DNA of 64,000 bases from Micromussa lordhowensis (GCA_964020085.1 OZ026606.1:11510297-11574296), one strand, 5' to 3'; positions 23,311 through 35,944 are shown, numbered from the stretch's first letter. The notes: generated by a model from the letters alone, not told the origin. A program made the numbers and translations.

Positions 23311-25879
23311 TGAACGTCAAACTCGTAATAGAAAGAAAGATGCTTTATAGGTAAAGCAGCGCGCCTGTGAAGTCTCTAACAATAAATTTATTTGTTTGGT
23401 CAGATTTTAGTCAGAGTATAATTTTTGCGTTTTATATATGAGTCAAAATTTATCAACACTTAGACGAGGCTTTGAAAAGAAAGAACAATGCTGGAAAAAA
23501 CTAATGAATTAACTCATACATATTGTCATTAGTGATGCGTCGAGAATAGAATTCTGCCGAACGCAGAAAATTGTCGTAAGGTGTGTTTTAAAACTTCTCT
23601 TCTAGGAAGGTCGACTTCCTTGAATGAAAAAACTCTGTCAAATCGCCGCTTGATTTGTGTCACCCCAACTTGATAATTTTAAAAGGATTCAAGACGAGAG
23701 GCGAAGTGAAAGCCGACTCTCATTAATTACAAAGATACGCGCCGCGACGTCTAAAAGTACGTTAAAATTAATCAATGTTGTTCGAAAAAATAGTACTAAG
23801 TAATATCCTGCGTGAGGAAGTGTGTTCTGTAAACTGAGTCAATATTCGGGCATACAGCTATTTTGAAGTGTACCACTAAAGCACAGAACATAAAGCTCAA
23901 ACTACAACTGTACTAAACAATCATGCACTTATACACATATCTATCTGTGTCGCAAATTGTTTCAACTTTCTGAAGTGTTTCTTTTTTATTCCACCGGTTA
24001 GCTTCGAAGTATTCTATTTGTTTGCTATCTATCTGTTTTCAAGTATATTTGCTTTAGTTTCGATATTTTAGTTGGTGGATTCTTGTAAGATGTGCATGTT
24101 TTGCATATCATTTGAAATCGCCGCAAGTTCTTAAGGTACTAATATTAATTAACAAAAATATGAAAACTTTGCAAGTGTTTCGTTGCAAAATGTTATTGTA
24201 ATCGTGTTAGAGTTATTTAGTATTAACTCCTAACCTCTTATTGTCGCTGAAGCATTTGGAAGAAGTCTTAAAATGATGTATAAAGACTGTGAGGGAAGAA
24301 TTTTAGAGGGTGGACAAAAACAGTCCTAAAGGCAGTTACAATTTCGCTTTCCTTGTCATTTGGCTTCTTTTACGTTTTCAGAATTGGAGTGATGTAAATT
24401 TTCAAGGCACGTCGAAAGCTATTGCTCATGTTCCATTGGTGTTATATACTTAACAGCGAAAAGTAGTAAAAGCAATCGACCAAGGTTTAAAAAAACACCG
24501 GTGAAATTGTGGAGACTAGTTCATGCCATGAACACGATATAGTTGATGTATTTACATAGCCTACAAATTTTGGTGCGTTATGGATTAAAACTGACGTAGA
24601 ATGAAGACAAACAGTTGTTACCTTTCAAAAAATCTCCAGATTCTTCAACGTAGAAAAGTACTTGAATTGTACCACTGATAATTTCTTGATGTTCAGCGTG
24701 ATTTGAGAGAGAAGTCAAAATGAACTGAAGTCCTTGCTCGATGGTTTGTATGAAGGAAGCAAGAAGAAGTTGTTTTGACAAAACGCACTTCACAAAAAAA
24801 ATTGTTTTAGTTATAATGTTGACATAAGGTTTAATAAAATTCGGTACCGACATCACTGGATATTGAGCTCCTTTTCAGCAGTTGATGTCAAAATATTTCA
24901 AAAGATTTTTTGCGGCTTTTGGTTTGCAAGGTTTTAATTTATAGGGAAGATAATAATTGCAAACAAGGCAATGTGAAATGTCCTTAAAAATAACAATGAA
25001 TGCCTACTTTTGAACATATGCTTTCGACAGACAATTAACGAGTGAGAATGTTTTTTTTTTTCCGGTACAATATTAGAAGAAATATACGAAAGGTAAGGTT
25101 AAAAAACATCATACGTTTTGATCACACTTGGGCGACTATTCTCAGCCCTAATCTGTGTGGGGTGGGACGGAAAGAGCTCTCCTTGACTTGAAACTAAGCT
25201 AAAATGTGTGACTTTTCCTAGAAAAAATACCTGAGAACGTACTCAAAAGTAAAATTATTTTAGAATTAGTTAAACTGAAAGTCAACAATGAAATTTTTTT
25301 AAGTGCTTTGTTTTGGTTTTTCACGCAGCACAGTATGTTTTCAGCGTTTATTTTTAAGGTCTTACTGTTTACATAGTGAATATGATGGAGGCAGATATTT
25401 TATAACACGCCCACCTTTTAAGTTGCAAAGATTTTTTGAGAAATTTTACAAGAAAAAGGTGGGTTATGCAGTTTCAATCGTAGTTCGTGACATTCAGGCT
25501 AGATAAATGAACGTGAACAACATTTTTACATGTCCTAAAGAACAATACACCGAACAATTCAAATCAGATTGAAATGTAATAGTCTTATCATACCACAAGG
25601 TAATATTGGCGACAGACAGACGTGTCCATTAGGTCTGTTTGATTAAATATAGCATGATAGGCAATTATCATCTTCATGGCGAGCATTCCATACGACTCCA
25701 AAGTAATTTGTTATGCGGTCCAGTTTCCAAATGGCGCATTTCAATTAGACTTCTTTTAAATAAAGCAAGAAAATAATGTTTATGTATGTGATCAGAATTT
25801 CGAAACTAATTATGAAAATGGGAGTTGGCGAAACCAGAACACTTTGCTAGAGGGTTGATGCTTTGCTATGAGTCAAAAT

Positions 25880-27030
25880 TTCACTAAGCTCTCCCTGAAA
25901 GTCTGTCCCCTCCCCTCCCCCCACACATGAAAGACTCAAAGGCATAGAAAATGATCACATTTTAATTAAAGGCTCATTGAAACCCTCGTGTCAATCCAGT
26001 TTAACTTAGTGGACCACATAAATGGGCAGTCAAGGCACAGCTGAAAATGGACGCTTTGAGTATACAAGTTTCCTGTGGGGTAAAAGGGCCTCTTATTGCT
26101 GCGCAGCGAGCGTATCGAGCGAGCAGCAACATAAACAAGATTTAAGAAGAATATATAGAAGGGGATTCATCACTTTTTACCAGAATGCATTGTGTTTAAC
26201 CAGAATGCACTGCGTCACATTATACCAGAAAGCATTGCGCCATGAACAACACGAGGATGTCACACCGTGTAGATTTCAGTGAGAAAGATTAGTGGTTTGT
26301 TTTGCTCTGATTTACCTATGAAACGATGTGAAGGAGATCGTGCTTGACTTTCACAACTCTTGCTTTTGTCCTTAATGCAGTAAGTGAAGTTTGTAAATCT
26401 TGATGATTAATTGTGACATCTTAATTTTAACCTACTATGTCATTTCTTAGGAGTCTCGCCTCCTTGGTCGAATTCGTCAATGAAGAGAAATCATCGTTAC
26501 TAAAGCTTGTAGAATAATTAAAAAAACGAAAACCGTACAACACGCTAATTTCATATGTGTTGCGATGCCATCTACTCATCCAAGCATGAATTTAAGATGA
26601 AGCGTTGGCATTTTCACACATCGCGATGGACGCGTCCTCGGCACAGTCTGTCAACATTCTAGAGACATTTAATGCGTACCAGTACAGAATTTATAAGTTA
26701 GATTTCTGCTTCTACAATTTCCACATCTATCGATTTTCGCGTTCTGATAAAGGGGAGGTTGATGTGTATCGTTTTTTGTCCAAACATAGTTCAGATCACT
26801 ATGTGCCTTTTTTGTCACGATCCCTTGTCACACCTCGCCATCGAGGCGTCATCATCCATGAAGTTGATGTATATAAATACAGATTTTAGGTTACACAGCA
26901 CAATTTGAAACTACTTTGAGAAATAAATGTTCCTGCAAGTCTTGGAACGCGCGGATAGATAAATCACTGCGTGAACTATGTCACTAGCAACAGAAAGTGC
27001 CGCAGCATTACTATCTTTTAGATACCCTAG
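25880..27030. other. ~1.15-kb segment found in copy A only
   Basis: B runs from aacactttgc(c)atgagtc directly to attaaatatctaaca (about 52464-52500). A has ~1.15 kb between the same anchors. It contains three close, related motifs (accagaatgcattgtg, accagaatgcactgcg, accagaaagcattgcg) at 26180-26240 and a frame at 26605-26889 without recognisable domain. I cannot tell insertion from deletion. Confidence 0.6.
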
Positions 27031-30000
27031 TTGTATTATGTTAAATATCTAACAAGTAAACTGGTGAAGATTTAGGCAAGAGCTTTAACGCCAGTGGTTT
27101 TCGTATCACTTCTCTGATCCACGGCTAAGAACTAAGCACTTAGCGTAAACGTTACATATAAATACTGTAGTAAGTTTGGATTTTTATTTTTATCTATCGT
27201 TTTCATTTTCGGAACAAGAAGACGATAGCCTTTAAACCAACATCGTCTAGTTATTCTTCCTTATACGAACAAAGTTGGAATTCTAAACAAACGATATATG
27301 ATTTTGTAGAACACCGAATTTCTCGTTATTAATTATTAAGTAAATAGATATATTCATTATAGAAAGGATACCCCCTTCCCACCACAGTCCTATTTCCCAG
27401 ATAACCCGCCAACAAAGCGATTAGGATTTATCAGTGCGGCCTAATTTGTACGTAAATCTTCAAACATGGCCGCTAAGAAAGGTAGTGCAATTCTCACATT
27501 GAAGATGATCTACATGTTAATAAACAGCATAAATTGTTTCAAAGTTACGTAACCTCAGTAATAGTTACTGAAATTTTCTTCTCACCGAAAAGAATATTTC
27601 ACTTACTTTCTTATATTCAGCAGTAAGCAGCTTTATTCATGTGCATGACCGCCAACGCCGTTTGAGAACTCGTATGTTTCACGCCGTTATTAAACCCTTG
27701 CATATATTTGTTTATATTATCATTATTTCCGCCTGTCCAAACAAAGATTGCCGAAAAAATAAATATCCTTTTGCGTATCCCTCTTGCATATGCAAATTAA
27801 GATTCTAGCGATATCTTTTAATTTAGGCACGTCCATGTTTTGACATGTATTGATTGCTCTAGCAAATTCGACCGCTTGCTTTCAAGTTGTGGGTGTTACT
27901 TGCTATCCTTTTAGAGTATTTCTGAGCATATTGTTTCTGCAAAATTAATTTTACGGTCCAAATAATTTTTCTGGTGAAAAAGTTAGGCATCTTTTGTTAA
28001 AACAATGAAGTCATTTACACCTATCTGAACTTCTAACAAGCACACTGATCAGGTGACAGAAGGTTTTTAACCTCAAATGTTTTATTTCAAAATGTAGTTA
28101 CTCCATGATATGAGCTTTTAAACGTCCAATCAGTCAAATCGAACGTGTTACATATCGATCCGTTGAACTTTCCAGATTAAATTTAAATGATAAGCTTTTC
28201 GACTTTGTCAAGGTTGAAAACATTTTAAAGAGGGTCTGAAAGGGGAGGGTCCGCATGCATGTCGGTAGTCAGTTAAAATTTCATCGCTTTGTCGGTTGTA
28301 AGTTATGCCGCCATGGTAGAGCCTACCTTTTTTTTAACTTGGAAATAAATCGTGGCACAAATTTTTCGAAGAACCAATGCAACGTTCTGACGTTTAAACG
28401 CTGGAACATTTAGCGACGTTTTCCTCCTTTTGGCAGTTTGCTGAACAACCATCCGCACCTGCCAATATACCTGCTGTTAAAGTAAGCCTCGCCTAGTCGG
28501 GGATCTAGATAAGACCTTCACTTGTAAAACGCCCAGATAAAATTCCCTAATGGCTTTATCAACTACAGAAAATTAATTAATGACATTGGCCTGTCTGTAA
28601 ACGTGTTCTCGGGAACGATTACTAAGAAATTCGATGGTGCTCAATGGCGTCAATAATTTACATGATAAATGTTAAAGTAAATAAAACTCTTAAAATTTAA
28701 ATTTATTCTGGACAGTCTTCAGCTTTCGCACGCGAACACTTTTCTTTTAATACCTTCTTATCTTTGTTTTGTAATAACCCGAATAAAATTATCTGAAATT
28801 TTCTTATTGGTTTTATGTCCGGACTTAATTTTAACTTTATTTATTGTAAACGAATAGCTTTCCTGTTATTTGTACTCTCCGTTTTGTAACATCCGATTTC
28901 ACGATTGAAAAATTAAAAATCATGCGCAGCAGAGGCTTCTCAGTTGCAGAACTTATGATAACTGACTGCCTAGAGAAATATGATACATGCTTCTAACAGG
29001 TGAAACAAATACGCATATTCAACACGTGTCTCCAACACAGGTCTTCTAACAGGTTAAACATATACGCACATTCAACACGGATGTTCAACAGATTAACAGA
29101 AAAAACTGATCATGTGAAAACCTCATTTTCGGTTCAAGTTGGCTTTAATGCCATCCAGTCATCTGAAAATGCACTCATTAATCATTCTATAAATCTTCGC
29201 AAATGAAAGAAGTTTGATTTAGTTCATTTTGCGCTCCTAGATTCCAAAAAAAGGCAGGCAACCTTGGATTGGTTATCGATCAGATTTCACGTAACTTGTT
29301 TAATTGGGTTTACGTGCGTAACGCAAAATCGAGAAAATTCATCGACCGCTTGTAAAGACTGAAAACGTCAAACATAATTCAAATTTATGACTAGATAGGC
29401 GGAAGTTACCACAGCAACTTGCATAAATTTATTTATCAGTGGAAAATTTTACTCTGTTTCAATCCATGAGTTTAGGAAGCTCTGATACAGAATTTAGCTA
29501 GATTCTAAGCTCGATGCGTTCAAAAACATTCTTAGATCGTCAGAAGTCCAGCAATAACGATTTGATTTTTGAGCAATAACAAAGAGCAGGCAACAATATT
29601 AATTTTCACACCAGTTAGGCTAAATAACTCAGAATAGTAAGGAAAAGTAATTGTTCGTCGTAACAACTACTTCTAAATCAAAGCAATTTTAACAGCAATG
29701 TAAATGTAGGTGCTGCGAGAAACTCAGCCCATTGCAACAATTTGGAAACCATGTACATTCGACTATTATTTTAGATCTTACAATCGACAAACGGGAGCCG
29801 CTAAGTGCTGTTGTTTATGTCAAGTTTCCTGAAATGATTGAACTAATTCTTCATACTAGCAATAACCACAGGTTAGGAAGTGCGGGCGAGGGCTATGCAT
29901 GATTTGTTTCACGGAGGTTAACGAATTCATTGTAAAACAGTGGCGTTGTGTTCTTTTTCCATTTTGGGCAGGGCAATAAAGGGTTGCATAGTGTGGGTGA

Positions 30001-30287
30001 TTGTTTTCCCTAAAACGAGACAAAGGGACCTAAGAGTGGTTTTACTGACCTTGTGAAACAGTAACACCAGTTTGATTATACACTAGTTCTATTTTGTGTT
30101 AGGTTTGACAAAATGGTTATTTTTTCACGTTGTGAATAAAAACACTGTTGATTATAAAATGGACATATTGATTTAGTCAAGGTCATTTGATGTAACCCGA
30201 CAACAACAGACACGGACAGGAAACGTTCCGATCACAAGTCCAAACGCTCGATTTTGATTGGACGGCGCGCCAGCTATGCATGAGCTG

Positions 30288-30385
30288 CACGTGATTCTTC
30301 GACGAAATAGACGTCGTCCACGTGATAAAATTGTGTTGTGTGCATTCCAATTTATGGACCGCCACTTCTGCATGAACTGCACGTG
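30288..30385. promoter_or_regulatory. Cluster of three CACGTG E-boxes
   Basis: CACGTG occurs at 30288-30293, 30319-30324 and 30380-30385. The first and third lie in a repeated context (ctgcacgtgattctt), so this is partly a local duplication of about 92 bp. CACGTG is a bHLH (Myc/Max, USF, CLOCK-type) binding site in animals. Function here is inferred only from density. Confidence 0.4.
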
Positions 30386-30689
30386 ATTCTTGACATTCTT
30401 AGCTTCAAGAAGGCGAAATTTACATATTATTTGACCCTTCAACTACATTAAAGATCATTGACTATGGAAGGTGAAACAGCTATGCTTTGGTGAGAATTGT
30501 CTTCTGCTTGGTGTTGGTTTCTAGCGGTCAGAACGCCTGTGCTCAAATTACTGCTGCTTCGTGTTTGTCTCGCGTGGTCAAAGCGCCTGTGCTAAAATTA
30601 CGTCCTTTCATTTCATTGGTTCTCAGTGTCCCTAAGGACAAATATTTGGAAGGACGACTTTTTTTGCTAAATTCGAGTCACTGCAAGGC

Positions 30690-30696
30690 TATATAA
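30690..30696 (+). promoter_or_regulatory. TATA-box-like site with NRF1-like motif
   Basis: The site reads ctatataactgccgcgcatgcg: a TATATAA box followed at once by gcgcatgcg, close to the NRF1 palindrome. A frame opening at 30706 (89 codons, no recognised domain) follows. The E-box cluster lies 300-400 bp upstream. A plus-strand transcript from here is plausible but unsupported by any recognisable product. Confidence 0.25.
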
Positions 30697-32665
30697 CTGC
30701 CGCGCATGCGTTTGAAACCAATGTTGAGATTAGGATTGCGGGCTCCGCTGGTCGCCCGCAATAAGAATTCACTTGTCATACTAAGCATGGACCGACCCAC
30801 TTTAAGCAACATATTAACATCAGAGGTCGAAAATGTTATTGCGGAAAAACCAATTCAGTTCTGGTATAGCTTAGGGGATCAAGTAATACGTAGAGTTTCG
30901 ACGCTGATTTCTCTATCAACTTCCCACGATAAAGATCTCCCCAGTGGTCTGCAATACCTTCGCCAGATTCTATGACACACGCGATAAAGATTTACCGTTT
31001 GAAGTATGAACGCCAGTTGTGAATACAATATAATTTCCGTTTATCATACGACTTAAACAACTGAGAACACCATTATAACTTATTGCTTTATTAACGTGGT
31101 TCTTATCTTTTCTGTGTATTGTCCAGATAAAAGAAATAATATATGTCACGATAGAGACGGTGTCTTACCACATTTCCTTACGCCGAGAAGAGAGAATACT
31201 GTCCCGAGAGCACTGAGTTGATAAATTTCTCGATCGAAATGAAAACTAAGAAGAAAATGGAAAAGGATTGTAAATAGATATATGTTAATTAAGATATCGT
31301 TTTTATAAACAAGCAAATTAAAACTAACGATAAAAACCTGACGTTTCGGTGTCTTCATGATCATGACGCCATTGTCAAGGCAATGAATAATATTGGTGTA
31401 AAAGGGAATTTACATAAGAGAACGAGGGAAAATTATACAAATATGGTTATGCGAATTGAGTCGCATTTTCACGTTCAAAGTTAGTTACGTTTTCGTTTGT
31501 TTAATCTAAGCTAATAGTCCACCCTAAAGCCCCCTAAAATTTTTAATAAATTAAATACATTTGAGTGGGTGAGTAAGTGAGCGCCACTTGACTGCCTCCT
31601 ACAGCTCATGGAATGACTACGTCATCCATGAGCTAAATAGGAAATTTGCGTTGAATTATTTTAATAATTAAAAATAGTTTTAGAATAATTTATCATAATC
31701 CTCAGCTTGCTATACTGTAGGCACTTTCCATTGGACTAAATATTTCGGTTTTTTCAGTGGCGATTGAAATAGCATTTTCAACAATTTACAGAAAAAAAAA
31801 GACAACTTCGCAAGCTTGAATTTCTGTTCCATTTGAATTTTATTTCAAACTTTGCAAAATTTCATCTCAACATTTTTTGGTTGAATTATTCTCTTTGCGG
31901 AAATTTCAAAATATTCGGTCTTTGGATGACTGAAAAGCGCCCCACGTTTATAACTCTACATTAAATCAACAAAATACAATATTAAATGAACAATTTAAGT
32001 TTCATTCTGGTTTCGGCGACGGAAACGCGTTTATATGCCATAAAACGAGGGAGGATTTGTAAAGCATGTCAGGAAAGCGAGCGAGTCGGAGATTTTTTTC
32101 CAAAATATCTTCCGTATACTCACTTCTAAATTTGTCTACATTCTGGAAAATTCATTGTGACTAATGATTATAGGAAGTTAAATGAATTAAGGGTTTACTT
32201 TAAGGGTTTTAGCAGCTGATTTTGCGACGGTCATCATCAACACCCAATAATACAACATCGCACACTTTCCTGGAGAGATGGCGACAATCTGTTCTCACCA
32301 GTACACACTGATTTTGTGTAGGCTTTTGAATCTTCCCGTAAAATTTTGGCTCGCTTATCTTCTGGGATCGTTCGCTTCTGTTGTACGTTTACAAGCATTT
32401 TATGAAATGTTTCTATCAAACTCTAGGTAGTTGAGTTTATTGTGACAATTTAAGAATTTCCAGGATGTAATGACCTATTAACCCTGTATATTCGCGAAAG
32501 AAAGCTTCACAAATGTGCTGTTTTCAGCCATTTTTTCCCAACAGAACTTCCACTGGTTTCCTGGCGAAAAATTTTAAACTAGGCGGCCCTTGCCACACTT
32601 GTTTTCCAAACAAACTTGAACGGAGGTATGATTCATTGAACCAATCAGAAAACTAGAGATGATTT

Positions 32666-32671
32666 TTTAAT
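32666..32671 (-). terminator. Possible polyadenylation signal of the GPCR gene
   Basis: The minus strand reads ATTAAA, the commonest variant of AATAAA, about 58 bases past the GPCR stop codon. A canonical AATAAA lies farther on, at 32436-32441 (minus strand). Either could end the transcript. Confidence 0.3.
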
Positions 32672-32728
32672 AGAAGAATTATTCTACTCTGCTTTTTAGA
32701 ATTCAGTATTCTAGTGGCTTAACTATAT

Positions 32729-33841
32729 CTAAACAAGAATGTCTTTGCTATCGCTAGCTTCAGGTTTTATCGCTAGCTTCAGGTTTTCTTGTGTCGTAGA
32801 ACATCGCAACATCGTTTGATCATCGTTTCCCCTTCGTGAAATGTAACTGTTGAAATAATTGGAGCATGAGTCAGAAAAGCTTCGCTTTTTACGAATGCAA
32901 ATTTTCAGAAACACGCTTCTAAACTCACGACTTCTCCAGCAATAAATTAGCGGGTTCACGAAGGACGATGTAAAAGTCAGCATCTTTACCAAAGCATTGA
33001 CAAGGCTTTGCTTTGATCGGAACGATTCAGAGAAACATTGTGGACATGTTTTCTGTAAAAAATAGTAAAAGCAAGATGGAAACCAACAGGCCACAAACAC
33101 GCCAATCACAATCATGATGGTGATATTTGCTCGGCGTTCCTTGTAATCTTTGCGAGAATGCTCGCTGTTGTGTGATATGTTTTTCTTATTACTTGATATT
33201 TTCTTGATGTGTGACTGGGCCGTGATGTACATGGAGGTATAGCAGATCACGATCACAAGAAATGGAACTATGACGTTGGATATAATAACCATGATGCTCC
33301 ACCAGTGGGTCGGGCTGTAGTTGCATTCCTTATAAGGTTGGTTTGATTCCCATGAGACGAAAGGAAGGGAAGAAACCATCATGGCGTCTATCCAGGCGAA
33401 CAATAACGCCATGGCAACGCGACGACGAGTGACAATAGTAACATGGTTCAGCGGATTTCTGATTGCGATCAGGCGCTCTACACTGATGACAGACAAACTC
33501 AGAATGGAAGCGTAACCCGTGAGGAAGTAAGAAGAGCGAAAAATGTCGCACACGATCGTCTGCATTGGTTCTTCCCATGTGAACTTTTTAAAGATATAGC
33601 TCGGCATGGCGACCAGGCCTGCCAAAGAGTCAGCGATTGCCAGGCTGAAGATTGACATGTAGGTCACGTGACGCAAGGCTGGGTGGTTATAGATTGCGAA
33701 GCATACTATGCTGTTACCAAGGACTGTGCCAAATGAAAGACACGCCATGATAACTACCAGATGAGTTCTTGGTATCAATGAGTATTCAGTGTCTGGTGAA
33801 AGATTAGGAAGTGGACTGTCTGTGCTGTTCCACATCTCCAT
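32729..33841 (-). CDS. Rhodopsin-family (class A) G protein-coupled receptor, orphan
   Basis: A 370-residue plasma-membrane receptor in one coding exon. Seven membrane segments are visible: roughly 27-51, 60-83, 97-125, 141-162, 180-205, 239-262 and 281-301. Class A landmarks are present: GN (42-43) in TM1, LAIAD with D71 in TM2, C98 pairing with C173 of the second extracellular loop, E122-R123 at the end of TM3, CWFP (252-255) in TM6 and NPLIY (296-300) in TM7. The short N-terminus carries an N-S-T glycosylation site. The usual D-R-Y is E-R-L. By my count the residue at position 3.32 is Tyr rather than Asp, arguing against a classical aminergic receptor. The start ATG lies one base after a likely splice acceptor (tttttatcag), so a 5' UTR intron is probable. 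The ligand is unknown. The gene sits in the spacer between duplicons and has no second copy in the window. Confidence 0.95.
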   Translation of the reverse strand: MEMWNSTDSPLPNLSPDTEYSLIPRTHLVVIMACLSFGTVLGNSIVCFAIYNHPALRHVTYMSIFSLAIADSLAGLVAMPSYIFKKFTWEEPMQTIVCDIFRSSYFLTGYASILSLSVISVERLIAIRNPLNHVTIVTRRRVAMALLFAWIDAMMVSSLPFVSWESNQPYKECNYSPTHWWSIMVIISNVIVPFLVIVICYTSMYITAQSHIKKISSNKKNISHNSEHSRKDYKERRANITIMIVIGVFVACWFPSCFYYFLQKTCPQCFSESFRSKQSLVNALVKMLTFTSSFVNPLIYCWRSREFRSVFLKICIRKKRSFSDSCSNYFNSYISRRGNDDQTMLRCSTTQENLKLAIKPEASDSKDILV

Positions 33842-34531
33842 CCTGATAAAAACAAAGATAGACTTAGAGTGTTATCCAAAATACAACATACAGTTCAAAT
33901 CAAACTCAATTCCACGGGCTTGATGAGGCCCATGAAAAACTGTAGACTTCGGTTATCTAAAGGTGCCAGCTCTTTCTACTCCGAGTGAAAGCAGTGAAAG
34001 TGACATGTCGATCAAGTATGGCAGTACATGTAAGTTTGCCTTTCTTCCAAGGCTTTACACTGTTAGTACAATGTATTACTGATAACCTAAAATATGAATA
34101 GCAGCTACAATGGACAAAAACTGAATACTTAACAACTGAATACGCAATTCGCTGTAGAGCGCAGTTATAGAAAATGTTTTCAAACTAATGAGATTATCTT
34201 TAAACGGCATGCCGACATTTTGAAAGAATTTGCGGTTGAAAAAATGCCACAAGTAATATCAGTATTATGAATTAAGCACTACAAAAATGCGAACTTAAGA
34301 AAGGATTTAAAAAATCTCCGTTCTTGATATTTTTTCTGGTTTTCTTTCGACCTTGCACGCTTGCTTTTCCATATGCAATATATGAATTAGTCGGCTGCAG
34401 TTACCCAAAAGATATTTACTTATTCAGTTTGATGACGTATGATATTCATTCAGTCACTCACTGTTAAAGGTGTTTTCGCCAGACCTTCAACTGTGTTTCA
34501 GTGGAGATAAAAAAAAGGCATTTTAAGTTAC

Positions 34532-34740
34532 CTTAGCAGTACGAGTTAGTTTCTCCCTCCTTGCTCTGTTCGTGACACAGCCGAACAGAAACCATCAGGA
34601 AATAATGGAATGCGCTTCTCAGAAGTAAGGTGTCCAAACGCAAACCGCGTAGTAGACTGTCTAGCCCTGGTACGAGTTAAACATAACGACGGGCCGAACC
34701 TCACACGTACGAGACTATAGCATTTTGGCAAGGAAAGCAC
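34532..34740 (-). other. Probable 5' UTR exon of the GPCR gene
   Basis: On the minus strand a donor (ctaag|gtaact) at 34531 faces the acceptor at 33843-33844 just upstream of the receptor start, defining a ~689-bp intron. The segment is somewhat GC-richer than its surroundings. The upstream edge is not determined; 34740 is the end of an open frame and is arbitrary. It is more likely leader than coding. Confidence 0.4.
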
Positions 34741-35340
34741 TGAAATGTGTATGGCGTGTTGCTTTGACCTTCTCAGCTTAGCATACGTGATAACGCTTGC
34801 ATTAATGAGAGGACACTATCTGCAATTTCAACTGATTGAAATATTTGATTTGTGACGTTTTACGACAGTAGATAAGTGTCAGCAACTTGTAACTGATCGT
34901 TCTTAGTTGTCTTAGTTCAGCTTTGACAACAAAGCACAGAGTGAAGGAGGAGTCAAGCTTAGATAAACAACCAATTCCACTTTCTACTGAAATAAAATCT
35001 TATGCTCGCTAAACGAACTACGCCTTGCCACACTAAAAATGTACAAAGTTATCTCTATGTCAGCTGAAGGCGGCAATGTTAACGGCTGATCAAGTTTACA
35101 GAAATGTATGTCAGCAGGAAGGGATTAAATGTTCGTAAATTGACCTAAATAGCAAAGACGGTAGCCTGTGTTTTAATTACCAAAGCTGAAACTAAATAAA
35201 GCAGAACTCCAAACCAAAACTTTCAAAAACGAAGTGATCCACGAAACTCGGTTTCCTTTATGGGCCTACTTGTTCCAAATGACAATTTAGGCCCATGAGA
35301 ATTGCTTCAGCTTCAAAGAAACTTGCATCAACGCTATAAT

Positions 35341-35849
35341 AGGCCTTATCACGGTTTCCGACGCCATTTTGACGGGTAGGCAAAGCGGTCAGAAATTACA
35401 GTGTTTGTATGGGAATCCGATGGCAAAGAACTTTTTCCAAAATCGAATTTTACACAAATTGTGAATCGCAATGTTAAAATATCAGGTGGAAGATTGTATT
35501 CACCAAGTTTGAAGGTTGTAGTTTAACTAGAAGACGCTCAGTTAATTTTTATAATTTTCCATACATTTGTCTGTAAATTTGGCTGGGAAGACGCGGCGGC
35601 GCCGAAAAAAAAAATTACAGACAAATGTATGCTAAATTTAAAAATTAACTGAGCGTCTTCTAGTTAAGTTACATCCTTCAAACTTGGTGAATACAATCTT
35701 CCACCTGATATTTTAACATTGCGATTCACAAATTGCGTAAAATTCGATTTTGGAAAAAGTTCTTTGCCATCGGATTCCCATACAAACACTGTAATTTCTG
35801 ACCGCTTTGCCTACCCGTCAAAATGGCGTCGGAAACCGTGATAAGGCCT
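35341..35849. mobile_element. 509-bp foldback element in copy B
   Basis: The insert is an almost complete inverted repeat. The left arm begins aggccttatcacggtttccg and the right arm ends with its exact inverse. The arms are ~240 bp, with a short centre near 35590-35610 (gacgcggcggcgcc). Copy A has the uninterrupted site gctataattcgatataatc, so the insertion point is exact. The repeated bases at the junction are only AT (2 bp), or none, depending on where the ends are placed. Such long-armed foldbacks are non-autonomous DNA transposons; the superfamily is unresolved. Confidence 0.9.
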
Positions 35850-35944
35850 ATTCGATATAATCATTTCAACTATATTCTAAACTGAAAAATTTCACTATAT
35901 ATTTGTCACTTTATATTAATTTTTCTTCCACGTGTGATAAAATG

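Larger units (their letters stand above)
14171..24787 (-). pseudogene. Decayed multi-exon gene, ARM-repeat-like (copy in duplicon A)
   Basis: Read on the minus strand, several short open segments are bounded by good splice signals. The best is 24622-24787 (166 nt, 55 codons), between ttttgtgaag| and |gtaaca. Its translation is amphipathic (motifs TIEQGLQFIL, SNHAEHQEII, FYVEESGDFLK) and resembles one armadillo/HEAT-type repeat. Others are 20164-20234 (71 nt), 17274-17358 (85 nt, opens VAVRLYAIKAVLKAS then meets a stop) and 14171-14203 (a 33-nt exon). The 20164 segment is one base shorter than its B counterpart, and joining consecutive pieces gives stops, so missing exons or decay are implied. 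Copy B retains the same sites with different lesions. The ARM assignment rests on pattern alone, and I do not know the parent gene. Confidence 0.33.
10502..29463. repeat. Segmental duplication, copy A (~19.0 kb)
   Basis: The block begins at ctcgctaaacgaactacgcc and ends at ctctgtttcaatc. Copy B starts with the same bases at 35005 and ends with the same bases near 55778. Matching anchors occur throughout in the same order, for example 12480/39054 (gaaaggttacttggggctag), 17561/43991 (gccaacaggaattacatagt) and 25310/51200. Short stretches differ by only a few substitutions. A and B differ by many small indels and by large insertions listed separately. Flanking bases on each side are unrelated and show no obvious target-site duplication. 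No intact gene was recognised inside. Confidence 0.95.
29464..32435. other. Single-copy spacer between duplicons, left part
   Basis: No sequence here matches either duplicon. It contains the E-box cluster and TATA-like site listed separately, a 50-bp-period imperfect duplication at about 30504-30600 (ctgcttggtgttgg / ctgcttcgtgtttg), and near 31340 a cctgacgtttcgg motif that I recognise from repetitive coral sequence. No confident exon was found. Confidence 0.4.

Noticed and set aside
27619..27760. Minus-strand candidate exon conserved at 53036-53160 (FGQPDIMIINKYMQWFNNG)
   Set aside because: Open in B but with a stop before its donor, and frameshifted by 2 bp in A; too weak to include in the ARM-like gene.
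34546..34740. 64-codon minus-strand frame upstream of the GPCR
   Set aside because: Lies in the probable 5' UTR exon and does not join the receptor frame; no domain.
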